A stretch of DNA of 37,013 bases from a virus. Below, in pieces: positions 36,365-37,013 of this stretch. A program made the position numbers and the translations under genes. How positions within the stretch are numbered: position 1 is the first letter of the stretch; each line of letters begins with the position of its first letter. The stretch is from positions 1 to 37,013 of the IMG/VR virus record IMGVR_UViG_3300038656_000204; one strand, written 5' to 3'. A model generated the notes under the pieces. That model was not told the DNA's origin, did not search any database, and was given only the letters and a program-made list of their open reading frames with translations.

Positions 36365-37013
36365 ATGAAACTTAGAAGTGTATTAAATGAAAAGACTAAA
36401 GAAAAAGTGTTAGTTTATGATGAAAATAACTTTGAAGAAGAGTTAAGAAGTAATTTAGAAACTTTTACTAAAGAATTTAATGAAATAATAAATAGTTATT
36501 TTAGTCAAAAAAGACCAAATCAAAGATTGGTAATGTCAACTATAGAAGACAAGTCTAATACTTTAGAAGAAGCAAGAACTTCTATGAGGTTATCTATTCT
36601 TAATAAAGCTTGGAGAGGAGTTGTTAAGTTCAAAAGACCATCAGTAAGAGAAATAAAAAAAGAAGAAAAAAATAATATTATAGATTTCTTAGTAAGCAAT
36701 AAGAGTAAAGTAAAATTTTCTTCTTTGAAGAATGATAAATTTGAAACTAAAGAAATAATAAATAACGCAGTAGATAAAGTTTTTAATAAGTTTGTTTTAA
36801 ATAGGATCTTTGAAACAAGTGACAAGGCTCTATTCTATGCTATTACAGATGAATTGAAAAAACATTTAAGTGAAGATATTTTAAAAACAAAAAGTTGGAA
36901 ATTAAACACTGAAAAAAAAATAAGTGGGATGGATATAACTTTTATTAAAGGTTTGAAAAGAGGTAATTTAATTCTTGAACCTCATGGGCCTGGTACGTTT
37001 CCTGATTATGAAT
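36365..37013 (+). CDS. Late protein with capsid-targeting-like N-terminus (runs off the right edge)
   Basis: 216 residues visible, with GGAG before the ATG. The N-terminus MKLRSVLNEKTKE closely matches the other LxE-type leaders (L-N-E). The visible part is helical and basic with no catalytic motif, turning more structured near the edge (MDITFIKGLKRGNLILEPHG, then PGTFPDYE). With the full late motif upstream it is a candidate internal capsid protein; an enzyme packaged in the head is possible, since only the N-terminal part is seen. Confidence 0.55.
   Translation, partial: MKLRSVLNEKTKEKVLVYDENNFEEELRSNLETFTKEFNEIINSYFSQKRPNQRLVMSTIEDKSNTLEEARTSMRLSILNKAWRGVVKFKRPSVREIKKEEKNNIIDFLVSNKSKVKFSSLKNDKFETKEIINNAVDKVFNKFVLNRIFETSDKALFYAITDELKKHLSEDILKTKSWKLNTEKKISGMDITFIKGLKRGNLILEPHGPGTFPDYE

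Overview
The window is a stretch of a large tailed-phage genome with T4-like (myovirus) character and low GC (about 30% by eye). The evidence is a tail tube protein of the gp19 type, baseplate hub proteins, a tape-measure N-terminus, and a T4-style replication and recombination set: gp32-like SSB, UvsX, UvsW, gp46/gp47 and a gp55-like sigma factor. A GroES-like cochaperonin is also present. DNA synthesis relies on a bacterial-type DNA polymerase III alpha instead of a T4 polymerase. Shine-Dalgarno sequences are strong, TTGACA-17-TATAAT promoters are frequent, and the standard bacterial code fits (TGA is a stop). The host cannot be named from sequence; a low-GC bacterium is likely.

Layout. 1-7.6 kb: late genes on both strands, namely tape measure and hub, small head or virion proteins, a lipase plus two small membrane proteins that look like a lysis cassette, and a DHH-type protein with a disrupted 5' end. 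7.6-9.1 kb: a lambda-O-like initiator gene with five GC-rich repeats next to an AT-rich block inside the coding sequence (a candidate origin), preceded by an IscB relic. 9.2-11.1 kb: baseplate hub protein with a probable +1 frameshift extension, and a virion protein. 11.2-15.7 kb: replication and recombination (SSB, UvsX, GroES-like, UvsW). 15.7-20.2 kb: structural genes, Hsp20 and tail tube. 20.3-26.7 kb: an HNH gene, a purine phosphoribosyltransferase with a purine permease, gp47 and gp46. 26.7-28.2 kb: a basic, repeat-bearing internal protein. 28.2-35.4 kb: Pol III alpha, broken by a homing endonuclease at its 5' end, by four genes (including the gp55-like factor) in its middle, and by a mini-intein in its C-terminal half. 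35.4-37.0 kb: an adenine methyltransferase and the start of another late protein.

Two regulatory classes are visible. Early or middle genes follow sigma70-like promoters, two of which sit so close to the ATG that the mRNAs should be leaderless. Late genes on either strand follow a motif, consensus GTAAAGTTAATATAAA, that is the obvious candidate target of the gp55-like factor. Several late proteins begin with a peptide like MKLGKVLNE, resembling the T4 capsid-targeting sequence with its LxE protease site.

The window is unusually rich in selfish-element traces: an EDxHD/Vsr-type homing endonuclease, an HNH protein, a mini-intein, an IscB remnant, and about eleven dispersed hairpins at gene ends that resemble the 3' end of TnpB-type guide (omega) RNAs although no tnpB is present.
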